NCBI RefSeq assembly: GCF_900148835.1
Contig: NZ_FRYK01000001.1
Span: 62,001 to 126,000, forward strand
Direction: 5' to 3'
Source: Flavobacterium cucumis
GTDB lineage: Bacteria; Bacteroidota; Bacteroidia; Flavobacteriales; Flavobacteriaceae
Length of the DNA: 64,000 nt
The notes under the pieces are model-generated. The model saw nothing but the letters and a program-made list of their open reading frames with translations. It was not told the origin of the DNA and did not search any database. The translations under genes and the position numbers were made by a program. Positions 17,972 through 26,377 of this stretch are shown here, one piece after another (position 1 is the stretch's first letter; every line of letters begins with the position of its first letter).

Positions 17972-19249
17972 ATGAAAACTGAAGAAAGAATTCAACAATT
18001 AGTTACAGATTGGACAACAAATCCTCGATGGAAAGGTATCGAAAGACCCTATACAGCAGAAAAGGTAGTAACACTTCAAGGCTCTTACCAAATAGAATAT
18101 TCTATCGCACGCCGAGGTGCAGAAGTGCTTTGGAACAAATTAAATACTCAAGATTGGGTTGCAGGTTTAGGAGCTTTAACAGGAAATCAAGCCATTCAAG
18201 AAGTTGAGGCTGGATTGGAAGCCATCTATTTAAGTGGTTGGCAAGTAGCTGCAGATGCCAACGTAGCGGGCGAAATGTATCCTGATCAATCGTTATACCC
18301 AGCAAATAGTGTACCTTTAGTTGTTAAACGAATTAATAATGCCTTACTACGAGCAGATCAAATTCAGTCTGTTAATAAAGTTCAAAACAAGAAAGATTAT
18401 TTAGTTCCAATAGTTGCAGATGCTGAAGCTGGCTTTGGTGGAAATTTAAACGCATTCGAATTAATGAAAAGTATGATTGAAGCCGGTGCTGCTGGCGTTC
18501 ACTTTGAAGACCAACTTTCGTCTGCAAAAAAATGCGGTCATCTTGGTGGAAAAGTTTTGGTTCCAACTCAAGAAGCCATTAATAAATTAGTTGCAGCACG
18601 ATTAGCAGCAGACACAATGGGAGTTCCTACTTTAATTGTAGCACGTACAGATGCTGATGCTGCCAACTTGTTAACTAGCGACATTGATGAGAGAGACAGA
18701 CAATTTATTACAGGCGAACGCTCACCAGAGGGATTCTTCTATGTAGAAGCAGGAATTGAACAAGGAATTAGTAGAGGACTATCGTATGCCCCTTATGCAG
18801 ATTTGGTTTGGCTAGAAACATCAACGCCTGATTTAGAAGAAGCAAGAAAATTTGCAGCAGCAATTCATGCGCAATATCCAGGAAAATTATTGGCTTATAA
18901 TTGCTCCCCATCATTTAACTGGGCTGCAAAATTATCAGTTGCACAAATGGAAACATTTCGTGAAGACATTGCCAAAATGGGATATAAATTTCAGTTCATA
19001 ACACTAGCAGGATTCCACGCTTTAAACACCTCAATGTTTGAATTAGCTTTGGCTTATAAGAGAAGAGGAATGGCAGGTTATTCTGAATTACAAGAAAAAG
19101 AATTCGCTTTACAAGCAGAAGGATTTAGAGCAGTAAAACATCAAAACTTTGTAGGTACAAGTTATTTTGATGAAGTACAAAATACAGTTACAGCAGGATT
19201 AACTTCAACTGTTGCTATGAAAGATTCTACAGAAACCGCTCAATTTTAG
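17972..19249 (+). CDS. aceA: Isocitrate lyase
   Basis: Cleaves isocitrate to succinate and glyoxylate, the committing step of the glyoxylate shunt. The 425 residues match the short bacterial type (E. coli 434). The catalytic motif is KKCGHLGGK with Cys188 as the active-site base. Other conserved segments are [11 protein letters not shown] (Mg-binding Asp/Glu), [17 protein letters not shown] and NCSPSFNW. It is co-directional with and 81 nt downstream of aceB, separated by a non-terminator hairpin, so co-transcription is likely. A terminator follows at 19281. Confidence 0.97.
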   Translation: MKTEERIQQLVTDWTTNPRWKGIERPYTAEKVVTLQGSYQIEYSIARRGAEVLWNKLNTQDWVAGLGALTGNQAIQEVEAGLEAIYLSGWQVAADANVAGEMYPDQSLYPANSVPLVVKRINNALLRADQIQSVNKVQNKKDYLVPIVADAEAGFGGNLNAFELMKSMIEAGAAGVHFEDQLSSAKKCGHLGGKVLVPTQEAINKLVAARLAADTMGVPTLIVARTDADAANLLTSDIDERDRQFITGERSPEGFFYVEAGIEQGISRGLSYAPYADLVWLETSTPDLEEARKFAAAIHAQYPGKLLAYNCSPSFNWAAKLSVAQMETFREDIAKMGYKFQFITLAGFHALNTSMFELALAYKRRGMAGYSELQEKEFALQAEGFRAVKHQNFVGTSYFDEVQNTVTAGLTSTVAMKDSTETAQF

Positions 19250-19280
19250 TTGGAATACCTTTTGAATATTAATTTGTTTA

Positions 19281-19308
19281 AAATCCCGACTTTAAAAGGT
19301 CGGGATTT
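19281..19308. terminator. Bidirectional terminator after aceA
   Basis: Perfect 10-bp arms at 19281-19290 and 19299-19308 (AAATCCCGAC / GTCGGGATTT), 8-nt loop, T-rich 3' flank. Shared with the convergent DUF721 gene. Confidence 0.85.
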
Positions 19309-19311
19309 ATT

Positions 19312-19608
19312 TCATCGCAAAACCAAACTTTTTACTAAATCTTTTCTTAGCTCTTCATTAATCATTTTTATGATTTTATCTTTACCATAGCTTAATTCTT
19401 CTCGCAAAACAGCTGAAGATAAAGCTACATATAAAGTAGAACCTTTTAACTGAATTTCTATTGTATAATTATTAACTCCATTTCCCATTAAATTTTTCCA
19501 TGCATCACGAACATTTACGATATCCATACCTGCTTCCAACTTATTTTGTGAAATAAATTGTTTTAATACGTCACTTATCGGACTTTCCTCATTAAATCGC
19601 TTTGCCAT
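19312..19608 (-). CDS. DUF721 (DciA-like) protein
   Basis: A 98-residue protein of the DUF721 family, which includes DciA, the predicted ancestral loader of the replicative helicase DnaB. The visible family features are the start SDVLKQFISQNKLEAGMDIVNVRDAWKNLMG and the alternating strand segment STLYVALSSAVLREELSYGKDKIIKMINEEL. It is at the short end for the family, consisting of the core KH-like domain without extensions. It follows a lipoprotein gene by a single base, so the two are translationally close. A helicase-loading role in Bacteroidota is an inference from family membership. Confidence 0.85.
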   Translation of the reverse strand: MAKRFNEESPISDVLKQFISQNKLEAGMDIVNVRDAWKNLMGNGVNNYTIEIQLKGSTLYVALSSAVLREELSYGKDKIIKMINEELRKDLVKSLVLR

Positions 19609-19609
19609 T

Positions 19610-20026
19610 TTATTTTAGTGAAAATTTAGCTGGTCTTTTATAGTGATACTCCATTTCTTGTTGGTTTTTAACAACCAATTTATCCTTTGTTAGCGCTACT
19701 ATTTCTTCATTCCAAGAAGCATATTTTGTTTTGTATTGTAACGATGCATTTCCATCATTTAAGACAACCACAACCTCTTCTTGAACATCGTTTACCAAAT
19801 AAGTACCATCTAATTGTGGCATAACTTTTTTTCTAAAACCTTTATTAGCTTCTATTTTAAAGAAATCCAGGGTCTCATTTATCTTATACTCTTTTTTATC
19901 CCCATCAGGAAGTTCTACTTTTTCTATCTCCCAATACCCATTCAAATTTGAAATATCGGTATCTGAAATTTTCTGTTTACAAGAAAGTACTGAACCTAAA
20001 AGAATTACTAAAAGAATTTTTTTCAT
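19610..20026 (-). CDS. Small lipoprotein, function unknown
   Basis: 138 residues with a lipoprotein signal peptide (MKKILLVILLGSVLSC, lipidated Cys16). The mature part begins LNGYWEIEKVELPDG, which resembles lipocalin-like small Bacteroidota lipoproteins, and ends in charged strands. I do not recognise a specific family function. It lies one base upstream of the DUF721 gene on the same strand and is divergent from a serine hydrolase gene. Probably anchored in the outer membrane facing the periplasm. Confidence 0.75.
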   Translation of the reverse strand: MKKILLVILLGSVLSCKQKISDTDISNLNGYWEIEKVELPDGDKKEYKINETLDFFKIEANKGFRKKVMPQLDGTYLVNDVQEEVVVVLNDGNASLQYKTKYASWNEEIVALTKDKLVVKNQQEMEYHYKRPAKFSLK

Positions 20027-20132
20027 AATACAACTACCAAATTAGACCCTAAAATTACAATTTAATATCAATTGAATTAAACTATTGTGTATTTTTATTG
20101 TCTAATTTGAAACATTTCCATTTAATCTAAAC

Positions 20133-21197
20133 ATGAAAAAAGCAGCACTTTCTCTAATTATACTATTTTCACTTTTAGGCTGTAGCTCGGAAGAGAACAG
20201 CTCAACCATTGAAGAAACAATGTACTTCCCTCCGATAGGCTCTTCAACTTGGGAGACCAAAACAATTGCTTCATTAGGTTGGAACCCATCACAAGTACAA
20301 CCTTTATTAGACTTTTTAGAACTAAAAAACACTAAAGGGTTCATCGTTTTACACAATGGAAAAATTGTCATGGAGCACTATTTTAATGGTCATACTGCAA
20401 ACGATACTTGGCAATGGAACAGTGCTGGAAAGACACTCACCGCTACTACCATTGGTATAGCACAACAAGAAAATTTAATTAATATAAACACTAGTGTTTC
20501 TGAATATCTAGGTACTGGCTGGACAAGTGAACCCTTAGATAAAGAAAATTTAATCACATCACGTCATTTACTAACGATGACTTCGGGAATTAATGATGAA
20601 AACGACTTAGTAATTCTTTCAAATTTAACCTATCTAGCTGATGCTGGAACCCGATGGTCCTATCACAATGTTTTTCAAAAATTAATGGATGTTGTTGCCG
20701 TTTCTAGTGGTCAAACATTTGAAAACTATTTTAATGTCAAATTAAAAAATAAAATAGGAATGAATGGTTTTTGGAACAACGGAATTATTTATAAAATTTA
20801 CCACAGCAATACACGAAGTATGGCACGTTTTGGATTACTTGCTTTGAATAAAGGAAAATGGAGTAACGAACAAATTATAAATCCTACCTACTTCAATGAA
20901 AGCATAACAACCTCTCAGAATATTAATCCGGCTTATGGTTATCTTTGGTGGCTGAATGGCACATCAAACTTTATGCTGCCAGGTGGACAAACTTCTTATA
21001 GCGGTTCGATTGTTCCCAATGCACCAACTGAAATGTATGCCGCTATGGGAGCTGCCGATCAAAGAATTTACGTGATCCCAAGTAAAAAATTAGTTATTGT
21101 TCGAATGGGAGAAGCTTCAAATCCTGCAAATCCAAATTTTGCAGTTTCTGGATTTGATAATGAACTTTGGCAAAAAATAAATGCTGTTATCAACTAA
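20133..21197 (+). CDS. Beta-lactamase-fold serine hydrolase lipoprotein
   Basis: A class C beta-lactamase/DD-peptidase-like protein of 354 residues. A lipobox (LFSLLGC, Cys17) predicts membrane anchoring. The catalytic SxxK motif is SAGK with Ser97 and Lys100. The YxN motif is YHN (Tyr177, Asn179). A short GGQTSYSGS segment stands near where the third, KTG-like motif is expected. Such proteins include esterases, D-aminopeptidases and peptidoglycan-recycling enzymes. True beta-lactamase activity is unlikely from this alone. The stop codon lies inside a perfect 16-bp hairpin stem. Confidence 0.88.
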   Translation: MKKAALSLIILFSLLGCSSEENSSTIEETMYFPPIGSSTWETKTIASLGWNPSQVQPLLDFLELKNTKGFIVLHNGKIVMEHYFNGHTANDTWQWNSAGKTLTATTIGIAQQENLININTSVSEYLGTGWTSEPLDKENLITSRHLLTMTSGINDENDLVILSNLTYLADAGTRWSYHNVFQKLMDVVAVSSGQTFENYFNVKLKNKIGMNGFWNNGIIYKIYHSNTRSMARFGLLALNKGKWSNEQIINPTYFNESITTSQNINPAYGYLWWLNGTSNFMLPGGQTSYSGSIVPNAPTEMYAAMGAADQRIYVIPSKKLVIVRMGEASNPANPNFAVSGFDNELWQKINAVIN

Positions 21198-21210
21198 CAG
21201 CATTTATTTT
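21174..21210. terminator. 16-bp perfect bidirectional terminator embedded in two gene ends
   Basis: Arms 21174-21189 and 21195-21210 are perfect reverse complements with a 5-nt loop and A/T-rich bases. The left arm codes for the last residues of the serine hydrolase. The right arm holds its stop codon and reaches the stop codon of the convergent small gene. Confidence 0.85.
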
Positions 21211-21394
21211 ATTTTTTATTACCCTTCTTTTTGACACTAGTAAGCTTTACCAACAAATACATAAAGATTGCAAAAGATGTCAATCTAAACGTTATAAAAA
21301 TATAATCAAAGTCTTCAAGAGGTATAGCTACTAAAGCTAAAACTACAGCAACTAAAAAAAGTTGTACTGTTCTATATTGTAAAAGTTCTCTCAC
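21209..21394 (-). CDS. Small two-helix membrane protein, unknown
   Basis: 61 residues with two hydrophobic stretches, VQLFLVAVVLALVAIPL and FITFRLTSFAIFMYLLVKL, separated by a short acidic loop, and a Lys-rich cytoplasmic tail (KKKGNKK). No family recognised. It starts 11 nt after the ftsY stop codon on the same strand, so it is probably co-transcribed with ftsY. The compact spacing supports it being real. Confidence 0.65.
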   Translation of the reverse strand: MRELLQYRTVQLFLVAVVLALVAIPLEDFDYIFITFRLTSFAIFMYLLVKLTSVKKKGNKK

Positions 21395-21405
21395 TGTTAT
21401 AAATC

Positions 21406-22386
21406 TTATTTAAAAAACGAATCAACAAATTCAAATTTATTAAACACCTGTAAATCTTCTATTCCTTCTCCAACGCCAATATATTTTACAGGAATTTGAA
21501 ACTGATCAGAAATTCCGATAACAACACCTCCTTTAGCAGTTCCGTCTAACTTAGTAACGGCAAGACATGAAACTTCTGTAGCCGCTGTAAATTGCTTTGC
21601 TTGCTCAAAAGCATTTTGACCAGTAGAACCATCTAAAACCAAAAGTACATCATTTGGGGTATTCTCAACCACTTTTTGCATTACCTTTTTCACTTTAGAA
21701 AGTTCGTTCATTAAACCCACTTTATTATGCAAACGACCTGCTGTATCAATGATAACAACATCTGCACTTTGAGCTACCGCACTTTGCAAAGTATCAAAAG
21801 CAACAGATGCAGGATCACTTCCCATTTGTTGTTTTACAATTGGAACTCCTACTCTATCTGCCCAAATCTGCAATTGATCTATAGCTGCAGCTCTAAAGGT
21901 ATCTGCCGCACCTAAAACTACTTTGTAACCTGATTTTTTAAACTGATATGCTAATTTCCCAATTGTAGTGGTTTTACCCACACCATTAACCCCAACCACC
22001 ATTATTACATAGGGCTTTGTATTTGCAGGTATTTCAAATTGTGTAGCTTCACCCGAATTCGTTTCAGACAATAAACCCGCTATTTCTTCACGAAGAATGC
22101 TATTTAACTCATCTGTACCCAAGTATTTATCCTTAGAAACACGGTCTTCGATTCGTTCGATGATTTTTAAAGTTGTATTTACACCAACATCTGAAGAAAC
22201 CAAAATCTCTTCTAAATGATCTAAAACCTCTGCATCTACTTTTGATTTTCCTGCAACAGCTTTAGTAAGCTTAGAAAAAAAGGAAGTTTTCGATTTTTCT
22301 AAACCTTTGTCTAAAGTTTGTTTTGCTTCTTCACTAAAACTTGGTTCATTTTTATCAGAAGAAAATATTTTTTTAAAAAAACTCAT
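21406..22386 (-). CDS. ftsY: Signal recognition particle receptor FtsY
   Basis: SRP receptor GTPase that docks ribosome-nascent chains to the inner membrane. The 326 residues consist of a short N-terminal stretch (no long acidic A domain as in E. coli), the N domain (about 25-100) and the G domain. Motifs: VGVNGVGKTTTIGKLA (P loop), DTFRAAAIDQL, DTAGRLHNK, TKLDGTAKGG and a C-terminal YIGVGEGIEDLQVF. It has its own consensus promoter whose -33 element lies in the loop of the preceding ribosomal-protein terminator. A 61-residue membrane protein gene follows. Confidence 0.97.
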   Translation of the reverse strand: MSFFKKIFSSDKNEPSFSEEAKQTLDKGLEKSKTSFFSKLTKAVAGKSKVDAEVLDHLEEILVSSDVGVNTTLKIIERIEDRVSKDKYLGTDELNSILREEIAGLLSETNSGEATQFEIPANTKPYVIMVVGVNGVGKTTTIGKLAYQFKKSGYKVVLGAADTFRAAAIDQLQIWADRVGVPIVKQQMGSDPASVAFDTLQSAVAQSADVVIIDTAGRLHNKVGLMNELSKVKKVMQKVVENTPNDVLLVLDGSTGQNAFEQAKQFTAATEVSCLAVTKLDGTAKGGVVIGISDQFQIPVKYIGVGEGIEDLQVFNKFEFVDSFFK

Positions 22387-22447
22387 ACTACAACTAAGGG
22401 TTAAGCATTAAAGATTTTGATTCTGCTCTTGATCTATTTTTTTTGGA

Positions 22448-22477
22448 CAAATGTAAAAATAAAAAAGCTACTTTCAA
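22448..22477 (-). promoter_or_regulatory. Consensus ftsY promoter overlapping a terminator
   Basis: On the minus strand, TTG (plus 22475-22477), a 19-nt spacer and TACATTTG (plus 22448-22455). The TTG falls at the base of the loop of the terminator hairpin at 22466-22489, so the same bases serve both elements. Confidence 0.75.
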
Positions 22478-22489
22478 ACGAAAGTAGCT
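22466..22489 (-). terminator. Terminator of the rpmB-rpmG-DUF4295 operon
   Basis: Arms AGCTACTTTC (22466-22475) and GAAAGTAGCT (22480-22489) are perfect, with a 4-nt loop and a U tract on the minus strand. It is 22 nt after the DUF4295 stop. Confidence 0.9.
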
Positions 22490-22511
22490 CATCTATATAA
22501 TGTAAAATGAA

Positions 22512-22664
22512 TTATTTCTTTTTCAAGAACTCATCAACTTCTTCTGGAGTCATAACTGACTCAACGAAAGTATAAGCACCCGTTTTTGGAGATTTAACCA
22601 TTTTGATAGCTTTAGTTAATCTTTTAGAAGCTGTTTGTAAAGTTGCTACGGTTTTCTTTGCCAT
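22512..22664 (-). CDS. DUF4295 small ribosome-linked protein
   Basis: A 50-residue protein starting MAKKTVATLQTASKRLTK and ending PEEVDEFLKKK. This is the DUF4295 family, which in Bacteroidota always sits behind rpmG. It is rich in Lys in the first half and acidic near the end. It lies 8 nt after the L33 stop codon in the same leftward operon (rpmB, rpmG, this gene) and before a strong terminator. A ribosome-associated role is an inference from context. It is shorter than common gene-calling cut-offs and easily missed. Confidence 0.9.
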   Translation of the reverse strand: MAKKTVATLQTASKRLTKAIKMVKSPKTGAYTFVESVMTPEEVDEFLKKK

Positions 22665-22672
22665 GACTTATC

Positions 22673-22855
22673 TTATTTAATTTCTTTGTGAACAGTAACT
22701 CTTTTTAAGATTGGATTAAATTTTTTAATCTCTAATCTGTCTGGAGTATTTTTTTTATTTTTTGTAGTGATGTAACGAGATGTTCCAGGAACTCCTGAAG
22801 TTTTGTGCTCCGTACATTCTAAAATAACTTGGATTCTATTACCTTTCTTTGCCAT
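22673..22855 (-). CDS. rpmG: 50S ribosomal protein L33
   Basis: 60 residues: [18 protein letters not shown] ... [22 protein letters not shown]. This is the canonical L33 sequence. Only one Cys is present (ECTEHK), so the four-Cys zinc ribbon is absent (a zinc-free paralogue type). It is the second gene of the rpmB-rpmG-DUF4295 operon, 21 nt after rpmB. Confidence 0.97.
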
Positions 22856-22876
22856 TTTGATCTATGTTTTTAAGGA

Positions 22877-23119
22877 TTATACAGATTTAACAAATCCGTT
22901 AGCTTTTGCATTTTTCAATACAGCAGCAATTCCATTTTTATTAATCGTTTTTAAAGCAGCAGTTGAAATTTTCAACGTTACCCATCTATCTTCTTCAGGA
23001 ATATAAAAACGTTTTTTAACTAAGTTAACAGAGAATTTTCTCTTTGTTTTATTCATAGCATGAGAAACATTGTTTCCTACCATCGCTCTTTTACCTGTAA
23101 GTTCACAAACTCTTGACAT
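22877..23119 (-). CDS. rpmB: 50S ribosomal protein L28
   Basis: 80 residues with the L28 signature MSRVCELTGKRAMVGNNVSHAMNKTKRKFSVNL and a C-terminal basic helix. Zinc-binding Cys pairs are missing apart from the single N-terminal Cys. It is the first gene of the small ribosomal operon, with a predicted promoter at 23158-23188. Confidence 0.97.
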   Translation of the reverse strand: MSRVCELTGKRAMVGNNVSHAMNKTKRKFSVNLVKKRFYIPEEDRWVTLKISTAALKTINKNGIAAVLKNAKANGFVKSV

Positions 23120-23157
23120 TATTTCTAATCTTTATTTCGTTATCTAAAATCAGGGTG

Positions 23158-23188
23158 CAAAGAAACAAAATCCATTTCATATACACAA
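23158..23188 (-). promoter_or_regulatory. Predicted promoter of the rpmB operon
   Basis: Minus strand: TTG (plus 23186-23188), 20-nt spacer, TTTCTTTG (plus 23158-23165; one mismatch to TAnnTTTG). It lies 38 nt upstream of the rpmB ATG. Confidence 0.6.
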
Positions 23189-23198
23189 CTATCTTTTG

Positions 23199-24446
23199 CT
23201 ATTTTTTTAAAATTTCTTTGTAAATGAGTTCCAACGCTTTACTTACCGCTCTATCAATAACCTTTTCACGAGGTTGACCAAAATTAAATTCCGCTACAAA
23301 AACCTTATCAGGTGTTGCAATTCCAATGAAAACAACTCCCAATTCTGCTCCGTCATCCCCCTTTGTTGGCCCTGCATTTCCAGTAGTTGCAATTGCATAA
23401 TTTGAATTCATCATATGCTGAACCGATTTCGCCATAGCAATAGCCACTTCAGCACTTACTACCCCATATTTTGTTACCAAATTCTCATCAATTCCTAATG
23501 CATCTATTTTAGCTTGAGTAGCATAACTTACAACACCTCCTTTAAAATAATTAGATGCTCCTGGAACTGCTGATAAAGTTGCCGCAATTTTTCCCCCTGT
23601 ACAACTTTCTGCCGTCGCTATGGTAACTTTCTTATCAGTTAACAACCTCCCTAAAACCACTTCAATTGGCTCATCCTCATTATACCCTACAATTATATCG
23701 TGCAACAACAAATCTAATTTTTCAACTTGTCTTTTTATTTCATTTTTCAACAACTCCTCATTTAAGCCTCTAGCTGTTAATCTCAAACGAACCTTCCCTG
23801 GACTAGGTAAATAAGCCAATTTAATGAAATTGGGCAAATTGTTTTCCCATTCCTCAATTTGCTCCGCAATCATACTTTCCCCACGACCATACGTCATAAT
23901 CGTCTGATGCACTATATAAGGACGCTCATATTTTTGAACCAGATTTGGAATCACTTCGTTATCAATTAAATATTTCATTTCATATGGAACGCCTGGCAAG
24001 GAAATAAAAACAGTTCCTTCCTTCTCCATCCACATTCCTGGAGCTGTTCCAACTTGATTAAAAAGTACTTTAGCTTTGGTTGGCACCAAAGCCTGCTCTC
24101 TATTAATTTGAGTTATAGGACGTTTGTAAATCCCTTCTATAATAGATCTTACATGACTGAGAACTACTTCATTTTCTAATAATTCATCCTCAAAATATTC
24201 ACAAAAAGTTTTTTTTGTAATATCATCTTTTGTAGGCCCTAATCCACCTGTTACAATAACTACTTCTACTTTATTTTGAAGGGAATGAAAAGTATCTAAA
24301 ATATGTTGTTTATCATCAGAAATGGATAGCATTTCATGTGTTGCAATTCCAATTTTATCAAGAGCTTTTGCAATATAAGAAGAATTCGTATCGACAATTT
24401 GACCAATAAGAATTTCATCACCAATGGTTACTATAGCAGCTTTCAT
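23199..24446 (-). CDS. cinA: CinA-family nicotinamide-nucleotide amidase / ADP-ribose pyrophosphatase-like protein
   Basis: A 415-residue two-domain protein. Residues 1-170 form the MoaB/MogA-like (MPT-binding) domain, with [19 protein letters not shown] and [14 protein letters not shown]. The C-terminal CinA domain (about 255-415) contains [32 protein letters not shown] and [17 protein letters not shown]. That domain deamidates nicotinamide mononucleotide in PncC-type proteins, recycling pyridine nucleotides. The older name, competence/damage-inducible protein, comes from its position in Streptococcus. It is followed downstream by the rpmB promoter and lies behind a small Hpt gene. Function in NAD salvage is by family. 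Confidence 0.93.
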   Translation of the reverse strand: MKAAIVTIGDEILIGQIVDTNSSYIAKALDKIGIATHEMLSISDDKQHILDTFHSLQNKVEVVIVTGGLGPTKDDITKKTFCEYFEDELLENEVVLSHVRSIIEGIYKRPITQINREQALVPTKAKVLFNQVGTAPGMWMEKEGTVFISLPGVPYEMKYLIDNEVIPNLVQKYERPYIVHQTIMTYGRGESMIAEQIEEWENNLPNFIKLAYLPSPGKVRLRLTARGLNEELLKNEIKRQVEKLDLLLHDIIVGYNEDEPIEVVLGRLLTDKKVTIATAESCTGGKIAATLSAVPGASNYFKGGVVSYATQAKIDALGIDENLVTKYGVVSAEVAIAMAKSVQHMMNSNYAIATTGNAGPTKGDDGAELGVVFIGIATPDKVFVAEFNFGQPREKVIDRAVSKALELIYKEILKK

Positions 24447-24493
24447 CTTTTAATTTACTAGATTTTTTTTGGAGGTTGGGGTTGAAAGAAAAA

Positions 24494-24838
24494 TTATAGC
24501 TTAAAATCTTTCTTAATTTCTTTAACTGCTAATTTAATTCTATCTTTTAAAGAATTGAACACTTCTTTAATTTCTTTTCTTTTTCCTTCGGCTTTTGCCC
24601 AAGTCATAATTTGAATGTTTTCTTCATAAGCTAAATCCATTCCCAATAAGTCAAGCGTAGGCTTTATTTTATGACAAGAAGAATAAGTACGAGAATAATC
24701 TTTTTCTTTAATTGCCATTTTTATAGATTTGATTTCTGCAGGAACTTCTTCTAAAAACAAAGTCACAATTTGTAATGCAAATTCAATATCATTTTCAGAA
24801 ATCTCATAAACTTTTGCCAAATTGTATTGTAATGCCAT
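24494..24838 (-). CDS. Histidine phosphotransfer (Hpt) domain protein
   Basis: 114 residues, all helical, forming a stand-alone Hpt domain. The phosphorylated histidine is His56 in SSCHKIKPTLDLLG. These proteins relay phosphate between hybrid histidine kinases and response regulators. No kinase or regulator is adjacent, so the partners are elsewhere. The gene lies two bases after the FAH-family gene stop codon (24841) and is co-directional, so it is probably translated from the same transcript. The Leu-rich helix at the start and the Lys/Glu-rich C-terminal helix fit the four-helix bundle. Confidence 0.88.
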   Translation of the reverse strand: MALQYNLAKVYEISENDIEFALQIVTLFLEEVPAEIKSIKMAIKEKDYSRTYSSCHKIKPTLDLLGMDLAYEENIQIMTWAKAEGKRKEIKEVFNSLKDRIKLAVKEIKKDFKL

Positions 24839-24840
24839 AA

Positions 24841-25452
24841 CTACCTGATTTGAATTTTAAACATCGCCTTTCCTTCTATAAAACCCTCTAGAACATCTCC
24901 TTCATTTACTTTTGCCACACCTTTTGGAGTCCCAGTAAAAATGATATCTCCTATTTTTAATGTAAAGTATTGTGAAACATATGAAATCAATTCATCTATT
25001 TTCCACAACATTAAATTGGTATTACCTTCTTGAACGATTGCACCATTTGATTTTAACTCAAAGTTAATATTTTCTAATGAAGAATAATTTTTTTTCGACG
25101 TAAAGGCACCAATTACCGCTGAATGGTCAAATGCTTTAGCTTTTTCCCAAGGCAAACCCTTCTCTTTTAACTTACTTTGCACATCACGAGCTGTAAAATC
25201 GATCCCCAAACCGATTTCTTCATAATATTTATGAGCAAATTTAGCATCGATATGTTTCCCAACTTTACAAATCTTAACTAAAATTTCCACTTCATGATGA
25301 ATATCATTACTGAAAGCCGGAATCACAAATGGATTTTTATTGGGTAAAATAGCAGAATCCGGTTTCATAAAGATAACAGGTTCTGTTGGTCTTTCATTAT
25401 TCAATTCCGAAATATGGTCAGCATAATTGCGTCCAATACATATTATTTTCAT
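24841..25452 (-). CDS. Fumarylacetoacetate hydrolase (FAH) family protein
   Basis: A metal-dependent hydrolase or decarboxylase of the FAH fold, 203 residues (the short YisK/FAHD1-like type). Metal-binding acidic residues are visible in DIHHEVEILVKI (HxxE-x-E) and GIDFTARDVQ. The conserved tail IGDIIFTGTPKGVAKVNEGDVLEG is diagnostic. FAHD1-type enzymes act as oxaloacetate decarboxylase or acylpyruvate hydrolase. The exact substrate here cannot be told. Its upstream spacer to the exonuclease gene consists mainly of two facing heptamer arrays. Confidence 0.9.
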   Translation of the reverse strand: MKIICIGRNYADHISELNNERPTEPVIFMKPDSAILPNKNPFVIPAFSNDIHHEVEILVKICKVGKHIDAKFAHKYYEEIGLGIDFTARDVQSKLKEKGLPWEKAKAFDHSAVIGAFTSKKNYSSLENINFELKSNGAIVQEGNTNLMLWKIDELISYVSQYFTLKIGDIIFTGTPKGVAKVNEGDVLEGFIEGKAMFKIQIR

Positions 25453-25461
25453 TTTTCTTGG

Positions 25462-25529
25462 GTGATGAGTGATGGGTGATGGGTGATGGGCAAAACCATT
25501 TACCCATTACCTATTACCAATTACCCTAT
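25462..25529. repeat. Facing GT-phased heptamer arrays between FAH and exonuclease genes
   Basis: Plus strand 25462-25489: GTGATGA then three GTGATGG. On the other side, AC dinucleotides at 25495, 25502, 25509, 25516 and 25523 mark five units in the reverse orientation (minus strand GTAATTG, GTAATAG, GTAATGG, GTAAATG types). The period is exactly 7 on both sides. The array fills the 73-nt spacer and runs a few bases into the 3' end of the exonuclease gene. Confidence 0.85.
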
Positions 25530-26296
25530 TTAGTGTTTAACTTTCTTAATTTAATTCCTGTAAGTACTTTTTTTGTATATAGAGGGAAATCCGCGTTTTG
25601 AATCCAACCAAAATAACCCGGCTCTTTATCAAAAACATCATCCACCAAAGCTCCTTTATGTTTTCCAAAGGTAAAAATTTCTTTCCCTTCGTTATTTAAA
25701 GCGATGAAACCCGCAAAATCAACCGACTTTTTACGCGTTGTAAATTCAGCTAACGATTTCATATCGTTTTCCAAATTCTCATAACGATCTAATTGTGCTT
25801 TTAAAATTTCGTAAGTAGCCATCGTATCCGCTTCGGCACTGTGGGCATTTTCTAAACTTTGTCCGCAATAGAATTTATACGCTGCACTCAAAGTACGCTC
25901 TTCCATTTTATGAAAAATCGTTTGCACATCAACAGAAACTCTGTTTTTCATATCAAAATCTACTTCCGCACGAAGTAATTCTTCTGCTAAAAGCGGAATA
26001 TCAAATCGATCTGAATTAAAACCAGCCAAATCCGAATCTTTTATCATATTATGGATTTGGGATGCTAATTCTTTGAATGTTGGTTCATTAGCCACTTTTT
26101 CATCGGTAATTCCATGAACAGCCGTAGTTTGTGGTGGAATTGGAATCGTTGGATTTACCAACCAAGTTTTGCTTTCTTTATTTCCGTTTGGGTATACTTT
26201 AAATATTGAGATTTCAACGATTCGGTCTCTTGCCACATCAATTCCTGTAGTTTCAAGATCGAAAAAGCAGATAGGGCGTGTTAACTTTAATTCCAT
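25526..26296 (-). CDS. DnaQ-like 3'-5' exonuclease
   Basis: A 256-residue DEDDh exonuclease of the DNA polymerase III epsilon family. Exo I is CFFDLETTGID (Asp13, Glu15). The region GFNSDRFDIPLLAEELLRA gives Exo II, and HSAEADTMAT holds the His and last Asp of Exo III. The C-terminal 80 residues (IALNNEGKEIFTFGKHKGALVDDV) form a small appended domain seen in stand-alone Bacteroidota versions. It is not fused to a polymerase, so it may act in repair or RNA/DNA turnover. Promoter TATCTTTG is at 26314-26321. Confidence 0.92.
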   Translation of the reverse strand: MELKLTRPICFFDLETTGIDVARDRIVEISIFKVYPNGNKESKTWLVNPTIPIPPQTTAVHGITDEKVANEPTFKELASQIHNMIKDSDLAGFNSDRFDIPLLAEELLRAEVDFDMKNRVSVDVQTIFHKMEERTLSAAYKFYCGQSLENAHSAEADTMATYEILKAQLDRYENLENDMKSLAEFTTRKKSVDFAGFIALNNEGKEIFTFGKHKGALVDDVFDKEPGYFGWIQNADFPLYTKKVLTGIKLRKLNTK

Positions 26297-26313
26297 AGCA
26301 TTTATATATGTGA

Positions 26314-26321
26314 CAAAGATA
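26314..26321 (-). promoter_or_regulatory. -7 element for the exonuclease gene
   Basis: Reads TATCTTTG on the minus strand, 17 nt before the ATG. It abuts the terminator of the upstream E2 gene (26325-26356), a compact terminator/promoter arrangement as seen at ftsY. Confidence 0.55.
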
Positions 26322-26324
26322 GAA

Positions 26325-26356
26325 AAACCCGATAGCTTTTAAAAACTATCGGGTTT
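26325..26356 (-). terminator. Terminator of the E2 gene
   Basis: Perfect 11-bp arms AAACCCGATAG (26325-26335) and CTATCGGGTTT (26346-26356) around a 10-nt loop, with a U-rich tract on the minus strand. Confidence 0.88.
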
Positions 26357-26377
26357 ACATTTATAATTTATTTCAAA

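Noticed and set aside
18010..18207. Plus-strand frame inside aceA
   Set aside because: Alternative frame within isocitrate lyase, with no recognisable protein features.
24465..24486. GGAGGTTGGGGTTG in the spacer before cinA
   Set aside because: Only two approximate heptamers; too short to call a phased array.
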